Positions 61,565-64,000 of a stretch of DNA of 64,000 nucleotides are shown piece after piece (position 1 is the first letter of the stretch; each line of letters starts with the position of its first letter). Under the pieces are notes generated by a model. That model saw nothing but the letters and a program-made list of their open reading frames with translations. It was not told where the DNA came from and searched no databases. This DNA comes from Chloroflexota bacterium (lineage in GTDB: Bacteria; Chloroflexota; Anaerolineae; Anaerolineales; E44-bin32). The translations under genes and the position numbers were made by a program. The stretch spans positions 1 through 64,000 of the forward strand of contig JADFRG010000002.1 in the NCBI GenBank assembly GCA_022561385.1. Reading direction: 5' to 3'.

Positions 61565-64000
61565 CTAACGGGTTGCGGATCGGGAGATCGCAATCCTGAG
61601 CTCCATATCTTGAAATTGGTATTCGGCATTCGCGATGCCGGTCGGCTCTTCGGAATATTCCATCGAGAGGCTGAGGGTCTCGGCTGAAATGTGGGCTCGG
61701 TGAGCCTCAATCGCCTCCATCAGTTCACGCGTCCCGCTATATTGCAGCCGAATACGATCATCGACGGAGAATTCCGCCTGCTTTCGCAGCTCTTGTACCC
61801 GCCGAACGACTTCGTTGGCCAGACCCTCGCGGCCGAGCTCTTGGTCGATGTCGGTGACCAGCGCCGCCACATAAGCCCCGTCGGCAGCCGTGGCAAATCC
61901 CACCTTCGGCGAGATCCGTACTTCGACCTCCGAGGGCAAAAGCTCGACGCTCTCCCCCTCGATTTGCAACTCAATGGAATCCCCATTCAACAAGCGCTGC
62001 GCCGCTGAATCCGCATCCAGCGCAAGCACCGCGCTACGGACTGCGGGAAATCGAGCGCCATATTTCCTCCCGAGCTGTTTCGGCAGCGGATTAAGCCGGT
62101 ATTCGGCCGCCTCGCGGACGGCATCCAGCAAACGGACCTCTTTTACGTTTAATTCTTCCCGGATGATGGCCGCATATCGAGCAACCACCCCCTTTTCCGG
62201 ATCCTGGGCCACCGCAAACGCGACTTCGCTCAATGGCTGGCGGAGGCGGAGCTGGGCCTGATTGCGAGCCGCATGGCCTAAAGACACCAGTCGCTTTACC
62301 AAGGCCATCTCCTCCGTTAGGTCCGGATCGAGCCGGGCGCGATCAACCGCAGGCCAATCGTTGTGGTGGACGCTTGCCAGTTCCTCGGTCGACACCAAAT
62401 TTTGGTAAATACTTTCCGTAACAAAAGGCATAAAAGGTGCCAGCAATTTTATTAGGTCGACCATGACGCCATAAAGCGTTTGGTAGGCGGCTTCTTTATC
62501 GGCATCCGACGTGGCGCTGGCTCCGGTCTTCGCCCAGAACCTCCGCCGGCTACGACGAAGGTACCAATTGGTCAGATCATCCAAGAAAACCTTGATAACT
62601 CCGGTGGCAACGTGGGGTTCGAAGCTTTCCAGTGCTTCGGTTACTTGCTCAATCACTTCGTTCAATCTTGCCTGAATCCATCGATCGAGTTGGCTGAAGG
62701 CCGCTTCTCGATTCGATCCGGGCTGCCACTTGTCGATTCGGGCATAGGTGACCAAAAAGCTGTAAACGTTCCACAGCGGAAGCAGGAACTGGCGTCGCAC
62801 TTCGTCGGCATGCTGATAGCCGAACAGCAGATCTTTGTCAGGCTGGTGATCGCAATACAACCAGCGCATCACGTCGACCCCCATCTTGTCCGCAGCCTCA
62901 TTAAACTCGATGGAATTTCCCCACGACTTGTGCATCGCCCGGCCATCCTCGGCCAGGAGTGTGGCGTAGGAGAAAACGTTCCGAAATGGTGCTCGACGCG
63001 CCAGCACCGTGCTCATGGCAATCAAACTGTAAAACCAGTTGCGAAATTGGCCGGGGAAGCTTTCACTGATGAGATCGGCCGGAAACCAATCGTCCCAATA
63101 CTCGCGATCCTCGTTGTAGCTCAGGGTACTCATTCCAACTACACCCGCATCCAGCCACGGGTTTCCAACCTCCTTTATCCGGCCGACGCTCTCACCGCAG
63201 TGGCTGCATGCGATCTTAACCTTGTCTATGAAGGGGCGGTGGGGCGATCTCCCTTCGAACTCGGACCATCCTTCGATCGCCCGCTCTTGCAGCTCAGCTC
63301 TGCTTCCCATCACTTCGAAGTTGCCGCAATGCGCACATTCGTAGATCGGAAGTGCTAGGCCCCAATAACGTTTCTTGGAGATCATCCAATCGTGCATGTT
63401 GTGGAGCCAGTCCAATTCCCTCTCGAGCCCGAAAGACGGGTGCCACTCCGTCTCATCAATCACCACCTCCATCATCTGGTAGCGCAGATTATCCGCCTTC
63501 TCCTCGTCGGTCACTTCTGAGTAGGGCTTGTCGAGCTGCTCACCCATCGAAATGAACCACTCATCTACGAGTCGGAAAACCAGCTCTGTCCCGCAGCGCC
63601 AGCAGACCGGATACCGGTGTGTGTAATCCTCGAAGCGGTAGGCCAATTCCTTCTTCACCAAGTTCTCGTGGATGGGGATGGCCGATTCCGCTACAGGCAG
63701 TCCACTGAGCCAATCGAACCCTTGCTCGAAGATTCCGGCTTCATTCAGGGGGGCGATTACGGGAAGGTCGTTCTCTTTCCCCAGCCTATAATCTTCAGCC
63801 CCCGCCCCCGGCGCGATGTGCACGATGCCTGTTCCTTCGTCTTCTCCGACATCTTTCCAGAGGATCACCCGATGCATCTCGGGCGCCTTGCTCTCGACCT
63901 GCGCCGGGAGCTCGTCGAAGGGACCCGCATAGCGCCAGCCTTCGAGCTCTACTCCAGTCAGCTCGGCTTCTACTTCGTACTCACCCTTCAGCACCCCCAG
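61565..64000 (-). CDS. ileS: Isoleucyl-tRNA synthetase (5' end outside the window)
   Basis: The C-terminal 811 residues of a large class I synthetase. Its start, including the HIGH motif, lies beyond position 64000. Visible parts are the editing domain (GIVHIAPGAGAEDYRLG) and two zinc-binding clusters (CWRCGTEL, CAHCGNFEV and CSHCGESV). The KMSKS position reads AMHKSWGN, followed by EAADKMGVDVMRWLYCDHQ. The anticodon-binding and C-terminal regions are complete. The AMHKS form places it in a distinct subgroup of large IleS enzymes. Confidence 0.95.
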   Translation of the reverse strand: MGVLKGEYEVEAELTGVELEGWRYAGPFDELPAQVESKAPEMHRVILWKDVGEDEGTGIVHIAPGAGAEDYRLGKENDLPVIAPLNEAGIFEQGFDWLSGLPVAESAIPIHENLVKKELAYRFEDYTHRYPVCWRCGTELVFRLVDEWFISMGEQLDKPYSEVTDEEKADNLRYQMMEVVIDETEWHPSFGLERELDWLHNMHDWMISKKRYWGLALPIYECAHCGNFEVMGSRAELQERAIEGWSEFEGRSPHRPFIDKVKIACSHCGESVGRIKEVGNPWLDAGVVGMSTLSYNEDREYWDDWFPADLISESFPGQFRNWFYSLIAMSTVLARRAPFRNVFSYATLLAEDGRAMHKSWGNSIEFNEAADKMGVDVMRWLYCDHQPDKDLLFGYQHADEVRRQFLLPLWNVYSFLVTYARIDKWQPGSNREAAFSQLDRWIQARLNEVIEQVTEALESFEPHVATGVIKVFLDDLTNWYLRRSRRRFWAKTGASATSDADKEAAYQTLYGVMVDLIKLLAPFMPFVTESIYQNLVSTEELASVHHNDWPAVDRARLDPDLTEEMALVKRLVSLGHAARNQAQLRLRQPLSEVAFAVAQDPEKGVVARYAAIIREELNVKEVRLLDAVREAAEYRLNPLPKQLGRKYGARFPAVRSAVLALDADSAAQRLLNGDSIELQIEGESVELLPSEVEVRISPKVGFATAADGAYVAALVTDIDQELGREGLANEVVRRVQELRKQAEFSVDDRIRLQYSGTRELMEAIEAHRAHISAETLSLSMEYSEEPTGIANAEYQFQDMELRIAISRSATR

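Overview
This window comes from a bacterial chromosome of moderately high GC. The gene set points to Chloroflexota, probably an uncultured lineage. The supporting signs are a mevalonate-type decarboxylase, membrane-anchored Ser/Thr kinases with FHA partners, P/T-rich surface proteins with sugar-hydrolase or formylglycine-enzyme folds, a TopA with an extra N-terminal zinc ribbon, an IleS with an AMHKS signature, and no recognisable outer-membrane genes. No 16S gene is present, so this placement is inference. Many genes have a -10 box placed so that the mRNA would begin at or within a few bases of the start codon. Others have ordinary Shine-Dalgarno sites.

Layout. 0.1-4.3 kb: hflX and a large FAD/Fe-S oxidoreductase. 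4.5-7.1 kb: a Xer-type recombinase with a dif-like site in front of it, the fossil of a response regulator, and the intact HD-GYP regulator on the opposite strand. 7.2-8.3 kb: trans-translation (smpB and ssrA). 8.4-12.8 kb: a divergent FHA-winged-helix regulator and Ser/Thr kinase, then a GH3-like membrane protein. 12.9-17.9 kb: an orphan CoA-transferase B-like subunit, an AAA+ ATPase, a glycosyltransferase, recJ and a small membrane protein. 18.1-22.7 kb: fmt, a GNAT, selB and a coiled-coil protein. 22.8-26.1 kb: three overlapping membrane genes related to complex I or Mrp antiporter subunits. 26.1-31.5 kb: a MOSC protein, a second kinase and a protein combining pseudo-caspase, formylglycine-enzyme fold and LysM. 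31.5-33.1 kb: hisS behind a leader ORF and terminator, followed by tRNA-His. 33.2-38.6 kb: secreted and membrane proteins of unknown role, ending in a probable selenoprotein. 38.7-42.7 kb: a mevalonate-pathway decarboxylase, rseP, a HEAT protein and an AEC transporter. 42.9-49.4 kb: radC, a zinc-ribbon protein, eno, iscS-mnmA and small membrane proteins. 49.5-64 kb: housekeeping genes nnr, dgt, greA, topA, a sugar-nucleotide transferase, dprA, tRNA-Asp, a threonine aldolase, rluD, lspA and the 3' part of ileS.

The most notable result is at 37473-38624 on the minus strand. It looks like two adjacent ORFs of a DUF3179-like lipoprotein, but the two halves are in the same frame and are separated only by a TGA. 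That TGA sits where the family has the first Cys of a CxxC motif, giving UxxC. A perfect 8-bp hairpin with a GGTT loop begins 14 nt after the TGA, which is bacterial SECIS geometry. The selenocysteine elongation factor SelB is encoded 16 kb away in the same window. I read this as one selenoprotein gene. selA, selD and tRNA-Sec are not in the window.
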